Positions 31,891 to 44,386 of a stretch of DNA of 64,000 nucleotides are shown in pieces. Each line of letters opens with the position of its first letter. The stretch's first letter is position 1. Origin of the DNA: Volutella citrinella (lineage: Eukaryota; Ascomycota; Sordariomycetes; Hypocreales; Nectriaceae); assembly GCA_034401135.1 (NCBI GenBank), contig JAWZSP010000003.1:1054001-1118000 (forward strand). Reading direction: 5' to 3'. The notes under the pieces are model-generated. The model saw only the letters and a program-made list of their open reading frames with translations, had not been told where the DNA came from and did not search any database. Made by a program: the position numbers and the translations under genes.

Positions 31891-31899
31891 ATTTATATA
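31891..31899 (-). promoter_or_regulatory. TATA box of the small secreted protein gene
   Basis: TATATAAAT on the minus strand, about 105 bp upstream of the start codon at 31786, a normal distance for a strongly regulated fungal gene. A second TATATAC lies 12 bp further upstream. Confidence 0.5.
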
Positions 31900-32295
31900 C
31901 GTCGTATTATATACGTAGTATTGTATCTCCCGACTAATTAGACCCCTATGCATTGCGAAGGAGCCGTGAACGCACTGACGGCCCACTTGAATGAGCCAAA
32001 AATGCCGCCTCTCCCGCGCCTACATGCGCATTCACGTCGTCTGCACGCTTCTCTGAGCCCACAATTCACAAGGATCGACAGCTCGGGCCCCGCAGGCAGC
32101 CGGCCAGACCTAAATCAGTATTCGCCGAATAGTCTACCAGGGAAATACCCGTGTCTCCCGTGCATCAATGTCTCCGATGTTGTCCTATTTCGACGTGTTT
32201 CACCCCTGAGTCCTTGCATCAAAGAACTGCAGACCGCAAGGCTGCCTACATGATGTGATTCAGTCATGCACTCTCCACCTTTCCAGCTCCGGTTT

Positions 32296-34419
32296 CTACG
32301 CGTCGAGCTGATCAACGCTGAATGCGCCAGGCAGCAACTTGCCAGGCCTGTTGAGGGCCATTCTCGATGAATCAACTGCCTTGACCTTCTTGTCCCGCAT
32401 CAGGACGAAGCAATTGCCGTCGGTGGTAAAACAGGCCTTGGACAGGCGCTGGCTATCTTGGGTACGGAGGATCTCCACGAACGACTGCAGGTGTGGAACA
32501 GTCGTCTTCGTCTCGGCCAGCTGCATTCCGTCGATGATCCAGACGAGTGTGTTTGGTGCATGGACGAGTAACGCCTTGATGATGTCCAACGCAGTGGGAA
32601 TGCTCGCCAAACACCCGTCGAGCCGCTGAAAGGACGCCTCGTCCAGACCCTCCGTCACTGCAAATGCTGCAGGCAGGAGGCAGGTGAGCTGCTGAATCAC
32701 CGAATACAGCATGGCGACGAGTGCTGCCTCACTGCTTCTGAGCTTCTTTGCATCCTGGAAGGCATACCTTCTGCTGCAGAAGAAGGAAACGCAAGGTATC
32801 CCGGCCCGCAAGGTGATGTCGCGAATCCGCCTGGCGGCTACAGACAAGCTTGATTCCCCGTCTACGTCAGTGACGACGCCACTGTTGCCTCCTAGCCATA
32901 TCATCCCCGAAGTGGTAGATTTGACCCAATCTTGCATTGGTGAGAAAACCTCTCCTGGAATCTCCGGCGGTGAGATGCTTCGCTGGGGCCTGGCCGGGCG
33001 AGCTTCAGAGGTGAATTCGTCAAGCCGCTTGCAAAGCCGCTCCATATCGTATCGTGAAAGCTGATCCTCTAGTTCTGGTAGATATGTTAGTGAGGTTGTA
33101 TAAACACCACAAGGAGGCAATGAATACTCACCATCTTCTGAGCTAACCTCCACAGCTTCACTGCAATCTTCGACCAGTGGTGAATCAGGCCTGTTTTCTG
33201 GCTCAAGCACAGCGGGTGTGTGCAGCAGAAGATCTGGCTTATCAGTCAGTTACACTTCACCAGCTGCACGAGAAATACACTCACTATAGTTGTGCTGCTG
33301 CTCAACAAAGCCCAGTGTTTGAACAGAGTTGTATCCCAGCTGCTCCTTCATCTGATACTCAATCAGACGCAACTTCTCCTGGACCGTCTCTGGGCTGTCT
33401 CTACGGTTTCCATTCCCAGCGAGCCGCAGGTTATCCAACACTTGCGAGCTGCTTATGACGACCTGGTGGATCTCTTGGATCCGATTGTCTGCAACACTCC
33501 TCGCCTCGCGGTCGATGGCGGAGATTGTCTTTTCGATTTTGCTTAGTAGGTCCACCACAGTGTCGTCGTAGAAGTTCTTGTTAAAGGCCGAAGTAAAGCG
33601 CTTGCGCTTGCTGGTGAACCACGAAAGCGCGTTGCACAAGAGTTCGAACACTTCAATGCAGAGTCTGACGACGAGCCTTCGCATGTCTGGGCTGTCGCCG
33701 ATCTTGACAGTCTTCTTGATGGAGCGCAGATAGTCGCTTACGTCGGAGAGGGCCTGGGAGAAGCCTTCGGCGATTTTTCTGTGGTTTACTGATACCTGCA
33801 AGATGTCAGTTATGTGTCAATAACACTCTACGAAGGAGTCCTTTACAGTGACCACCGAGGAAACCACTCCAGTGATGAGGCTCGTGTACATATCTCCACT
33901 CGGGATGACACGAAAGAGGTATGAATAATCATTCATTGTGTCCATGAACGCCATGATGCGTCCTCTCACTGCTGGGAGACCCTTGGCCTGTTTGGCAGTC
34001 CATGTTTCTTCTGCCTTGTTGATAGCCTGATACAGAGTCGCGATTGTTGGGACACTGTTGATAGGCGGCGCCGAACCGTCCTCATTGGGGAGAAGTGTAT
34101 GGAACTTTTTCCAGAGCTCCAGCACTCTTTGGCTGTAGCTTGCCAAGGGATCCGTAGAACCATCATCTCTAGATAAAAGTCAGATTAGGCCTTTACTTGA
34201 TTCTTCAAACTGGTCGAGGATGCTTCCGTACCTGTAGCTGCCGAACTCAACCCACTTCCTCCATTCTGTGCTCTGCCGTTGGCTCTCAGCTGCGGCTGTG
34301 TCTTCTTTCTGAATGACGACCTGGAGAGCCTGCGAAAGGGTGTCTTCGGGCATCTCTTCATTTGCTTTGAGACTGTACTGGCGGATAAGTGGCGTTATCG
34401 GGGCGTCGGAAGTGCTCAT
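32296..34419 (-). CDS. STAND/NACHT-like protein with degenerate P-loop, 633 aa
   Basis: Five exons (34419-34232, 34168-33847, 33795-33285, 33233-33132, 33074-32296) join in frame with GT-AG introns. The N-terminal half (SQRVLELWKKFHTLL, then a helical stretch MDTMNDYSYLFRVIPSGDMYTSLITGVVSSVV and FTSAFNKNFYDDTVVDLL) resembles the helical domains preceding NACHT modules in fungal NLR-like proteins (DUF7708 style). At about 430-450 the usual GxxGxGKS/T is replaced by IWLGGNSGVVTDVDGESS, with no Lys or GKS. The following FFCSRRYAF, ALVAMLYSVIQQL, LVWIIDGMQL and ACFTTDGNCFVL keep the order of a P-loop NTPase core including the Walker B-like hhhIDG. A subfamily of fungal proteins shares this loss. 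ATP binding by the normal mechanism looks unlikely. The role, perhaps in non-self recognition, is inferred from relatives. Confidence 0.75.
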
Positions 34420-35127
34420 CTTGTGTGACAAGAATCACATGTATCGACTGCAACTGATGAACGCCACAGATCGAGTCACCTTGTGCAAGATACTGCCAAG
34501 TTAATGGTTAATAAGTTCTCTCGAGTCTACATCTGCAGCGTTGCGCCGTCGTCGTGGAGATGGATCGCAGTCTGGAACAGGGCATGGAAACACTTGACGT
34601 CTTGGAAATGAGGAGGAACATTGGCCTCAAAGACTGGGGCTGATGAAAGCTTGAAGTACTAGTGCCCGCTAGGGCTTACTTGCAGCGAAGGGAGGGGTTG
34701 GAGCCTTACGATCGCATTGCGCGACACCATCGACAGCAGCTCCGCGAATGATAGACCTACAGGCCGCAGGAGCTGGACCACCACTACTTGTCTCGCGTTA
34801 GAGGCCTTCGGCACACCTGGAAGCCTGATAACCCTTTCGAAACCTCCAACAACTGTTGGCCGATTCCCAGGCGAGCTGACGAAAAGACGGCCCCCATTGC
34901 CGCCGTGACCAGGGTCCCCCTGCCCAGCCCCGCCCTCGCTGCCGCGATGATCCCTCATAATAATTGCGGCTGGCCGCCCACCGCCAAATCGCGTTTCACG
35001 TTTGGGATTTCTTCATCTTCGGAAACGGTTGCTTTCAGTGCATCAGGACTGGGATTGTTTCCTTGCCTTTCGTCCAGGGCCGCCTTGCCTCAGCCTCGGG
35101 AACGTTGCCATTTGATATCCTGTCAAT
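34420..35127. promoter_or_regulatory. Divergent promoter between STAND-like and AAA genes
   Basis: About 700 bp separate two divergently transcribed genes, so the promoters are shared or adjacent. No clear TATA box or repeat was seen. Small overlapping frames (34659-34958 -, 34788-35249 +) are not supported. Confidence 0.4.
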
Positions 35128-38100
35128 ATGCCAGGAGAACAGACATCCGGCGGGGTCGTCGTGGTTTTGCAACCAAATGCCAAAGAAGACTCCTCTTCGC
35201 AGCCGCAAAACCAGACCAAGGACTCCAAAGAGCCCGTCGCCACTGGTGACAAGGGCCCCGAGCTTGAGGATACCCCTAAGAATGAAGAAACTGTCGCAGA
35301 CACCAAGGACGAGGACCCCGAAAAAAAAGACGAGGCTAGCCCCCCCGATGTATGGATTTCCACGGCATCCCTCTTTTGTCCCTCAAACGGGCGTCGTCAT
35401 GCCGACCTCATGGACTTTGGCCTCACGGAATGCCCCCTTTGCGATGATGAATTTTCCAAACCAGAGCACACCAGCCAGAAGGAACACCAGGTCAGCCAGG
35501 CGCCGTGGAGGAGGAGACCCAGGACAAGAGCGAGAGACGACTCTGACGACGAGGATTCAAAAGACAAGGACGACAAGGACAAGGAGGAGAAGACGCTCGG
35601 CGATATTTCGTATGCAATCGAGTATCGGGATCAGCAAGACCAGGTAATTGGTTTCAAGTACTGGGACGGCATCTTCGACCTTGCCGATGCTCGAAAGGGC
35701 GCGGGTATTGTTGCCAAGTCGGTCTTTGCCGTTGTGACAGTCCTAAATACCTCAATTCCGGGTGATCGGACTCGTCTCCCGTCAGAGGGACAGGAAATCA
35801 TGGACGCCGGCATCTTGGAAAACCCCAACATTGACGTATCGGTTTCTCGGACCCGTCTCACCATCTACTCGTTGCCGCTCATCCGACTGCTCCGCAGCTT
35901 TGTTGGATACTATCCATCTGCAAACCTCGCAAGCTCAGTCATCCAGTTTGACGAGCCGTTTGCACTCATCGCCCACCACCGCAAGGAGCTCAAGGAATAC
36001 AGCTTGACGCACCAACCGGATGATTCGACGCCAACCGAAGGCGAAGCTGAGGACGAGAAGATCACAGCCGCGAAGCACGCGAGCAAGCTTCTGGAATATT
36101 TTGACACGGCTTTCCTGCCAGACATCACCGAAGAGGAGGCTAGGCACAAATCAGGCCACTGCACATTTAGGATGCTATGGCTGCTCTACAAGCCAGGTGA
36201 TACCGTCTATCTGGACTCTGAAGGCCGTCTGTCGGCGTACGTGGTCCAGTCCGTGAACCCGGACCCCGCGGTCCTCACCACGAAACCTCCAAAGAGGCCC
36301 AGGCCGTATGTGATTACGCTGTGGAATCTTGCCTACGACGGCAAATACGTTGGCAGATCGGCCAAGGAAGTGACGGTAGCGCCGTTTGATGGAGAGCGGC
36401 GAATCCTGTCGCAGCGACTCATCCCATGCTGGCTGCTAGACAAAGAAGACGATGGTGCCCGAAAGGCAGATTTGGAAAAGAATGGTAAAATGTGGTATAA
36501 CTTGCTCTCTGGCGGCCAAGTGTACTACTCGGGGCCGTTGCTAGGATCTCACAAGAGAGAGGTAAGTCAGCTCGAGGCTCCATCCTGCGGATTACGTGTA
36601 GATACGTGTGCTGATGTGCCCCCTCGTATCATCAGCTTCACGGACGAGTATACGTCGACCCGGCGTCGTACTACGAACAAGAACCCGAGAAGGCACCTGA
36701 ACTCACGCCGGTGAAAGACTTTGGCGAAAACAACACCGAGGAGACAACTTCACCATACCGTGGATATCCGCCCCCGCCACGATACGGGCGACCTTACCGA
36801 CCCCGACGTTACTCGAATGATTCCGAAGACGGCTCGAAGTGCCAGTGCGAGGATTGCCGAGGGCTCCGACCCCATCCTCCTGAAGATTTCCGGTGGATAG
36901 ACTACGACATCTTGGATCCAGCGGTCGAGGAGAGCCTGGAGTTGCCTGGGGCAGCAGATGGTGCACTCCATCGCTATCTGCTGTGCGATCGCCGGCTGCA
37001 TGGATTCGATCTCAAGTCGAGAACATGGGGTAAGTCGCTGTATCAGTGCCGAGACGACTGCTTCAGCCCCTTTTTGATAAGCTCTCTTCTTTACTCACCT
37101 ATACTGTAATTCTAGTGGAACTCGATGTCGCCTACTGCAGACCCGCAAAGTCCAACATCAGGGCGATTGACACGCTCGTGATGCCAGCCGAACGCCTAAA
37201 CATGATCAAGGCCCTCATTCAAAAGTTCACCGTCAAGGACCTCGGCAAGGACCCGCACCGTGCTTGGGCCGCCGACTTTATTGAAAACAAGGGTGAAGGC
37301 CAAATCTTCCTGCTTCACGGGAGTCCCGGTGTGGGAAAGACTTATGTGAGTTCTTATGCTGAAAGATGCTGAGATTTAGAAGATTATGTGCTGACTGTCC
37401 TCTAGACCGCAGGCATGTTCGAGTCTTGTTGTGTTGCGTGTTTCGCGAGCTAACTGCAGCAGAGTGCATCGCCGAGTATACCGAGAGGCCGCTGCTTTCT
37501 CTCACCTGTGGAGATATCGGAACTGATGAAATCAGGGTGGAGAGGCAGCTTTCGAAATGGTTCCGGCTCGCTGAGAAATGGGGCGCTGTGATGCTCATCG
37601 ACGAAGCTGACGTTTACCTCGAACGGCGACTTGTGACTGACCTCAATAGGAACAGCTTGGTCTCTGGTACGGTCTAATCAACCCAGTTCCCTTCTCAATC
37701 TTTGACGGCTAGCTGACGAGTGATCTCGACACAGTATTCCTTCGCTGCATCGAGTACTATCGCGGAGTTCTCTTTCTGACGACGAACCGCGTCGGCCAGT
37801 TTGATGACGCCTTCATCTCTCGCATCCACGTCATCATCAAGTACGACAACCTCGATCTGGAAAGCCGCCGGAAGATCTGGAAGCATTTCTTTGACAAGCT
37901 GGACGACGAGCGCGAGGACTTTATGACGACACGACGGGCCAAGGACTATGTCCTCGGCGAGGGGGAGATAAGCCAAATGGAATGGAACGGGAGAGAAATC
38001 CGTAACGGTACGTGCCATTTCATTATCAGAATCTATTGCAAAATAGCCATTCCCGACTGACTCGTGTGCGTGGCAGCCTTCCAAACGGCCGTGGCTCTGG

Positions 38101-38279
38101 CCGAGTTCAGGTTCGTGCAGGCCCGGGGCAGCGCAAAGTCCGGGCCTACGTTGGACCAGAAGGACTTTGAGCAGGTTCTGTCTATGATGATGCAGTTCAA
38201 GACGTATTTGATCAATGTGCACGGCTCGGACGAGGATGAGCGAGCATTTGCGGCCAAGTCCAGAGCTGCGCCATTCTAG
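35128..38279 (+). CDS. AAA-type ATPase with DUF7025-like N-terminal region, 914 aa
   Basis: Seven exons: 35128-36561, 36636-37029, 37116-37345, 37406-37412, 37463-37666, 37735-38007, 38077-38279; phases add up to one open frame. The first 150 residues are acidic and charged. The middle (LRSFVGYYPSANL, FRMLWLLYKPGDTVYL, VITLWNLAYDGKYVGRS) is the domain (DUF7025 type) that fronts many fungal AAA proteins. The ATPase core follows: Walker A HGSPGVGKT at about 677-685, Walker B VMLIDEAD at about 731-738, sensor FLTTNRVGQFDDAFISRIH and a C-terminal helical lid. Homologues are numerous and expanded in filamentous fungi, with unknown substrates; they resemble AAA proteins related to Bcs1 and proteasomal ATPases only in the core. 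Exon 4 is a 7-nt microexon followed by a GC-AG intron (see findings). Confidence 0.85.
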
Positions 38280-39593
38280 AGGGGCATTCATCTAATATTC
38301 AGTTATCGTCCTATTTACCTCGGGTAAGATGTGATGGTTGCAAAAGATTCGCTAGATATTAAATAGCTAGAAAGAGAGGCGGGAAGGACAGCAAGGATTC
38401 GACAACCAAATTAGATTGACCCTTTTCAAGTCAACTTGTTCGGCATCACTTTTCCCTTTTGCCACGAGTGTAGCTGAGTAACCTAAAACCCTACCCTGCA
38501 CCAGCAATATCTGGGTACAAGAACGGCCCGTTGGCCTCATGGAATCAATTTGTCTCGAATCTGCGAGTCAAGCAGTGCATGGCTCGCTGCTGTCACGAGT
38601 CGTAGCTTGGATTGAAACTTCTTCGTAATAAAAAACCGGCCCTTGCTAGTGCAGTTCCCCAAGCTGATCATTTCTACTTGCGGCCGCCGGCCTAGATTAT
38701 TCCCGCTGGCAGCTCCTAGCGCGAAGGCATGGAGCCAGTCCCTTTTGGACCGCAGGCGACAAAATTGGAGGCGGGGAGTTGATCGCCACGGCAGAGGATC
38801 GTGTCTTATGTTTCCGAGATCTGCAGCAGGGCCCTTTGCCAAGTGAGCTTGCACATGGTATGTTGACGCTGAGTCACGTAATAGGAAGAAGATCAGCTCC
38901 TAGCGTAGCTGAGGAGGTCAACTTTGCCCCGAGGGTCAGCGCTTTGATGCAACAACTCGTTCTCGAATCACAAGAGTTGATTGCAACCAGCACTCCGCCC
39001 CAGATTTGCCGACCCAGTTCCCGTGACTGACACAGACTGCCTGCCCCTTCCATCTCCCAGCCACTGCATCCGGCTGAGCAAATGACTCCAATGCGACCCC
39101 CGGCGAGGAGTGGAGGGTCAAGGGGTAAGCCAACGCTAACGCTCTAGTGACATGATGTCAATGATGGGAAAGCCCTACTCTTCAGCTCCGCGGAGGGCCT
39201 TGTTCCAGGTCCTTCCTCTAATTTTCAACCTTGCGAGCACACTGACAAGGGCCCATGGCTGGCGGATGCGACGCTTTGGGCAAGAGGATGGTTTGAACTA
39301 GGCCAGCACTTTGTTGGTCCTTGTCACTCGAGTGGCGAACTAGGGTGCGACACACGGAGGCTTTGATTTCTGCCGGCGAGACAGACGTTGGCACCAGATG
39401 CGTAACAGTCAGAGGCACAGGCCTGTCGCTCAATTAAATATTGAATACGATAACTAATTTACGGTGAAGAAGTCTGTGTCACTACCGTTCTCCGCTTTCG
39501 ATTAGGCTCGAGCTCGGAGATGGTGGTCTACCTAGAACTTGAATCTAAATATACAAATGCTACTTTCCGACCGCCGCGGTGGTACTAGTCCGT
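38280..39593. other. Convergent intergenic region, nothing seen
   Basis: 1.3 kb between the ends of the AAA gene (+) and the tyrosinase gene (-). Only short chance frames (38537-38854 -, 38643-38846 +). The first 200 bp are AT-rich and probably 3' untranslated sequence. Confidence 0.4.
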
Positions 39594-40984
39594 TTATAGG
39601 TAGACGTAGCAGAAGGGACCAGAGGTGGTGCTCATGAGGTCCTTGATCTGGCGGTCGGGGCCGGCAGCGTCGAGGTGGACATAGTCGTCAAAGGTGGTGT
39701 TGGCGCTGGGCGGGTTGTCCATGAAGGTGTTTGTGCCCATGAGGGCCTTGGGGCCGTACTGGCGCTCCTTGGGGTTGAGCATCTGCCACATCCAGTAGAC
39801 GCGGTCGATCATGGAGTGGTGCAGGTAGAAAATGGGGTCGCCGGGCGAGGTGAAGACGTCGCGGCCGGGGTCTCCGCCGATGGTGTAGTGGCCGCCGCCG
39901 TGGATGCCAATGTTGCCGGAGCCCGGGTAGCCCTGCATGGTCATCTGGAAGTCGTAGACGTCCTTGGGCTTGAGGATGTTGTGCAGCACGGCCGTGATGT
40001 TGGCGTAGCGCCGGTTGACCTCGTCGCCGAGGTCGCGCTTCAGGCAGCGCGGGTTGTAGGCCAGGGGCCCGTTGGGGTTGGTCTCGACGGCGCCGCCGGG
40101 CAGGTCCAGCGCGACGGGGCCCAGGTTGACCTTCATGTCCTTGAAGGGGCCTGAGGTGATGCAGCCTCCGCCGTTTCCGGGGGGGAGGTAGATCGGGGGC
40201 AGGCCCTGGCTCTTGCCGAGCATGATGTCCTCCTGAGGGCCGACGGAGGCTCCATCGCCAGACATGGAGATGTCACTGCCATCGAAGATGGACGACCGGT
40301 GCAGGCCAGTGATGGCTGTGAGGGCCCAGTCCCAGTACTATCGAGAGAGAAGTGTGTTAGCGAGAGTCAGGATGGGGATCCATGGACGATCTGAGACTTA
40401 CAGGCTGGGTGCCCTTGTAGCCACACTCGTTGCGGAGGGCTTCCTCGTAGAGCCAGGTGAAGTAGCGGTGCCAGATTAGGAAGTTTCCAGTGTAGTGGAT
40501 GGTCTGGGTCTGGTCAATGTGTGTGGCGACCCAGTCATCATATCTGGTCTTGGCACCAGGAGCCCAGGTGCTGTCCGACTTGGAGGGCTTGGACTGCAGG
40601 CACTGGACAGCCTTGATGTAATCCTTCTTCTCGTTCCTGGTAAAGGTATTCCTGGATGGGCATCCTCCCGTTAGTGTCAAGTCCCAATGGCCAATGGCGG
40701 GCGTGCGAGTGAGGGTGGGAGCAGGGAGGAGGGGGGAGGGCTTACCACTCGCGACGGATGCGGACATTGGTCCAGTGGCAGGAAGAGCCGCGCTTCTGTT
40801 CAGCCTCGGTGATCTCCTTCGCCTGCTCAAAGGCAGCCTTGGCGAGCTCGGAGAGATCATCAAAGGCAGCAGTTGTTTCAGGCGACAGGGAGGCGGTGGT
40901 GGTGGCTGGCTGGGCCTCGGCCTGGGGGGCACCAAGGGCACCCGCGGCGTTGAGAGCCAGGAGAGAGAAGAGAGTGGCACGCAT
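39594..40984 (-). CDS. Secreted tyrosinase (type-3 copper protein), 410 aa
   Basis: Exons 40984-40746, 40651-40402 and 40337-39594 join in frame. The signal peptide is MRATLFSLLALNAAGALGA. The CuA site is formed by His124, His132 and His141 in the stretch THIDQTQTIHYTGNFLIWHRYF, and CuB by His309, His313 and His336/337 in IHGGGHYTIGG and IFYLHHSMIDRVYWMW. The first exon has the family-typical CHWTNVRIRREW. Such enzymes hydroxylate monophenols and oxidise catechols to quinones, for melanin formation, phenol detoxification or tailoring of metabolites. The length of about 410 residues and the absence of a long C-terminal cap suggest a short secreted tyrosinase active without proteolysis. The gene stands alone, without visible polyketide or melanin partners. 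A palindromic TATA-like element lies about 150 bp upstream. Confidence 0.93.
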
Positions 40985-43900
40985 GGCGCAGACTGGGACG
41001 CAAGGTTGAATTGTGCAAGGACTTGACCGTTCTCAGCAAAGAGAAAGGGAAGGGGAGGCTCGACTGGACAAGAATCGATAGCGACACGAGGGTGAGGAGC
41101 CAGAACGGACAAGAGGGAAAACAGCAGACAAACTATATAGGTATCTATCGCGAAAAGTGGCGCCAGTGCCGAGGCTGACGAGGCTAGTGATATTTCCAGG
41201 GGCCTTGCGAGTGCAATGTAAAGCAAAAAATGCCCAAGACGATACAATGTTGGTAGTATGGGGCGGAGTGATGAAATGAAGCCATGCACCGGAGCGGGCG
41301 GACAGAACCAACAACGGTCAACCGTCAGGCATCCAGAAGCTAACAAACAGCTACGGGCATGCTCGGAAATAACTTCAGGTGAGGAACTTGGCCGCTATTA
41401 CTCAAGGGCGTTGCTGGGTTCCAGCGGCGGCGGCCTCTACGACGCTCAAGGTCGGGCAACGTGCGGAAGTCCATGGCAGAACACGAGTGACAAAAAGACC
41501 AGACCTTGAGCTGACGGGCCCCCAGAGCGAAGGCCCCAGCGCGCAGGGCAACAGGAGTCCCCGCCGGGCTGCCCTGCTAGAGGATCATGGGAGGCATGGA
41601 CCGCAGGGATGAAGCCGGTGGTGCAAGACCAGATCTGGTTTGAACTGGAAAAATGGGACCATTTTGCGATGTAAGCGAGGTCCTGGACTGGGCGCAGGGA
41701 TTTTGCTTGGGTCTTCGCCACTTCAACTGCCATGGGGGGGAGGGGGGAGGGGGGAGGGACGGGCGGAGCGAGATGCTCTTCTGTCGGTGCGCGGAGGGCC
41801 CTTGTGTGACGGTATATACATTGTAGCAGGATAATCGCTTGCTGTTGTCGTTCCGCCCTCCAGTCTGTGCAGTCACTCGGCAATGCGTCTGCCGGAGCTT
41901 CTGGACGTCTCGGGAATAAGGGGGCCAACGCACCGGTGCGGCGCACACGGCGGTGCCGTCCAACTACAGTAGGAAGCCGTGTCGATCCACGGGCAACCAG
42001 CACCGGACTTGGAGCACCTCCCGCCGCGTCCCCGGTTGCTGGTTTTTGCGGAAAGGGCACAGCAAGGAGAAACGAGGCGAGACGAGACGAGACGTTGGCG
42101 GTTGACGCCGCACACGCGCAGAAGATGGGATACCCCCCCCCCGGTACCTGACAGACGAGAGGAGAGAGCTGACCAGGCGATCCAATCCAGTGGCGGCCCT
42201 CTGCGGCATAAAAACGCCCGCTGCAACGCTGTAACGTAAGCGACAGCTCATGAGAGGCCGTGGGCGCCGGGGCACTTTCTCGAGGGACAGCGGGGCCATG
42301 GGGTGGAATGGGCGCTGATCCGGGCTGGGCATGCCGATTCCGTGCAGATCCATGGACTGTCACTAACCCGCATCGGCCATGGTCCAGGCACAGGCTGCTC
42401 GTCGAGTCGTCGAGTCGTAACGTCGTCCATTGTTCCTCGACTGTACGGAGTACCAAGGTTTGGTTCCGTCCTCGCGCGGGGACCAGGGGACAATCACAGC
42501 AGTGGTTGCAGGCCATTCCTAGGCCTTACTTCAGGGCCATAGTTCCGCTGGATGGTTGAGGTACCCGGGCTCTGCCGGTAAATAGCGGACTGCCTGCCTG
42601 TGCCGCCCCCGTGCCCATCAGGCGCAGAGCCGTTTTGCGGACCCGCGTGTCTTTTGACCTGGTGCCCCGTTCTCCATATGCGAGGATCAGGGGGCCGCGC
42701 AGCCCTGGCTCCAGCCCAATATAAGACCCAGTCCCAGGTTATGCTTAGGAGCAATCTCAGATCACGAAATCACAGATGGAGGAGAGACGAGATGGGGGGA
42801 CGCAGATGAGAGATGGAGCGGCCGTCTGAGGGTCTGGCGCCCGCCCTGATCGGGCCCGGGCTGTCTTGGCGGCTCCCCGCCAGCAGCTTGCCACCCAGCT
42901 CTAGCCTATCTGAGCTGCTAAAGTCCCTAGCAACACAGCGCTCATCAGGTCTCCACTGATGCTCATGGCGCCACCCGCCGTCACGATCCCATCCTAGCGG
43001 ACCTAGCTTATCAACGATTATTCACGGCTATCCCTCTCGAGAGCAAAAACGCCGCAGGGGAATGGGAAGGGAAGGGAAGGGCAGGGGAGGGGGCGGAAAA
43101 CAGGCCACACCGAAAGGACCGTTTTTTAGCTCCCATTGAAACCAGGAAAGCTGGCTCGTCCCTTCTGTGCCTCGTGGACCAAGCTCGCGGCTCAAGAGTG
43201 AGGGGAGGTGATGGAATTCCCGTCCGCTTCTTCTACGCCGCAGCCCGCCTCGTTCTTACAGTGTGGGGCGCAGGCGAGACTTGGACGCACTGGCATGCAC
43301 TATGCACGCATCCCGGGCAATCGAAGGGGTCCAGGAGGGGGTCTCCGTCGTCCATGCTACGTAGCACGTCCGATGAGGGCCACGAGATTACATTACTGTA
43401 GCGGAGAATCTCGCATATACCAGAGGCCCGGGCTTTCGTCCAAATCAAGCACGCAAGCATGCTGGCAATCTCTTGTTTCGTGCTGCGAGGACAGCCGTTA
43501 TCGTAATCAGTGGCCAGGAGTCCCCGGGACATGGAGCGCAGGATGCGGTGCACATACGATATCGTCAATCATCAGGGACCATCCAGGGTCCAGCCCTCGG
43601 CCAACCTCCAACCCCCCCCGAACCCGCACTGACCACTGGACTGCACTGGACGGAACTAGACTGGAACTGCATTGCATTGCATAGTTTGCATTGCGCCGTT
43701 GCCTGTGGCTAATTACTGTAGTACCATGATCCCCTGGCCTGGCCGCGTGCCCTCTTGTGCCAGCATCATATCCTGTTTCCGTTCCATGTTCGACGACCGT
43801 GTCCGTCGCACTGGCGTAGTATGTGGCGTCTCAGGACCCCACCGGGTCGAGTGTCTATACGTCGCTCTAGCACATACTCGCTCCAGTAGTATAGTATATC

Positions 43901-44386
43901 ATCCATGCCTCCCCGGCCGTCCATTCCTCATCAGGCCAGGCGGCAGGCCCGTCGTCCAGTTTCCAGGATCATCCATCCAGCTCGTATGGAAACCCGTAGT
44001 TCATGTTGTCACCTTGGTGGCGTAACGGAGACGCCATCCCCCTCGGCAGTCGCCGATGGGAGGGAAAAGAAAGGGGAGGGGGTCTTTGCCTCTGCTGGCT
44101 CGGACGATTCACGTCACGCACCTGTCAATTCTCATCTGGTGCTAGCCAATAGTCAAGCTCGTGTCCATGTCGCCGGATTGTTTCCCACGTGGATACTGTG
44201 CAAGCAGCTAGCGTGCCCATCCATCTCATCCACACACATCTACCCACCCACCCCATCCCATCGATCCATCCCGCCAGAGAAATGTGAGGTGAGCCGTACG
44301 TATTTACACTCTCGTGCATCCGAGCCCCTCTCTTTTCTTTCTTTTTCCATCTTCCCGAAGCTGGGTCGTTCGTCTGATACATCCAG
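40985..44386. other. Long gene-free region with G-rich tracts
   Basis: 3.4 kb between the tyrosinase and rhodopsin-fold genes, which are divergent, so both promoters lie here. CTATATAG at 41133-41140 may be the tyrosinase TATA box. Several purine or G-rich tracts occur: runs of six to seven G separated by single A near 41733-41763, a C-run near 42128-42140, GACGA repeats near 42073-42095 and GGGAA repeats near 43056-43100. A 356-codon frame (41446-42516 -) overlaps the G-rich tracts, has no domain and is rejected. No RNA gene was recognised. Confidence 0.45.

Noticed and set aside
33075..33131. Reading straight through the fourth intron of the STAND-like gene
   Set aside because: The 57-bp stretch is a multiple of three and open, but has GTGAGT, a CTAAC branch site and CAG, so splicing is preferred.
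41446..42516. 356-codon open frame on the minus strand in the tyrosinase upstream region
   Set aside because: Low-complexity, runs through G-tracts, overlaps other frames of similar size, no domain or signal peptide.
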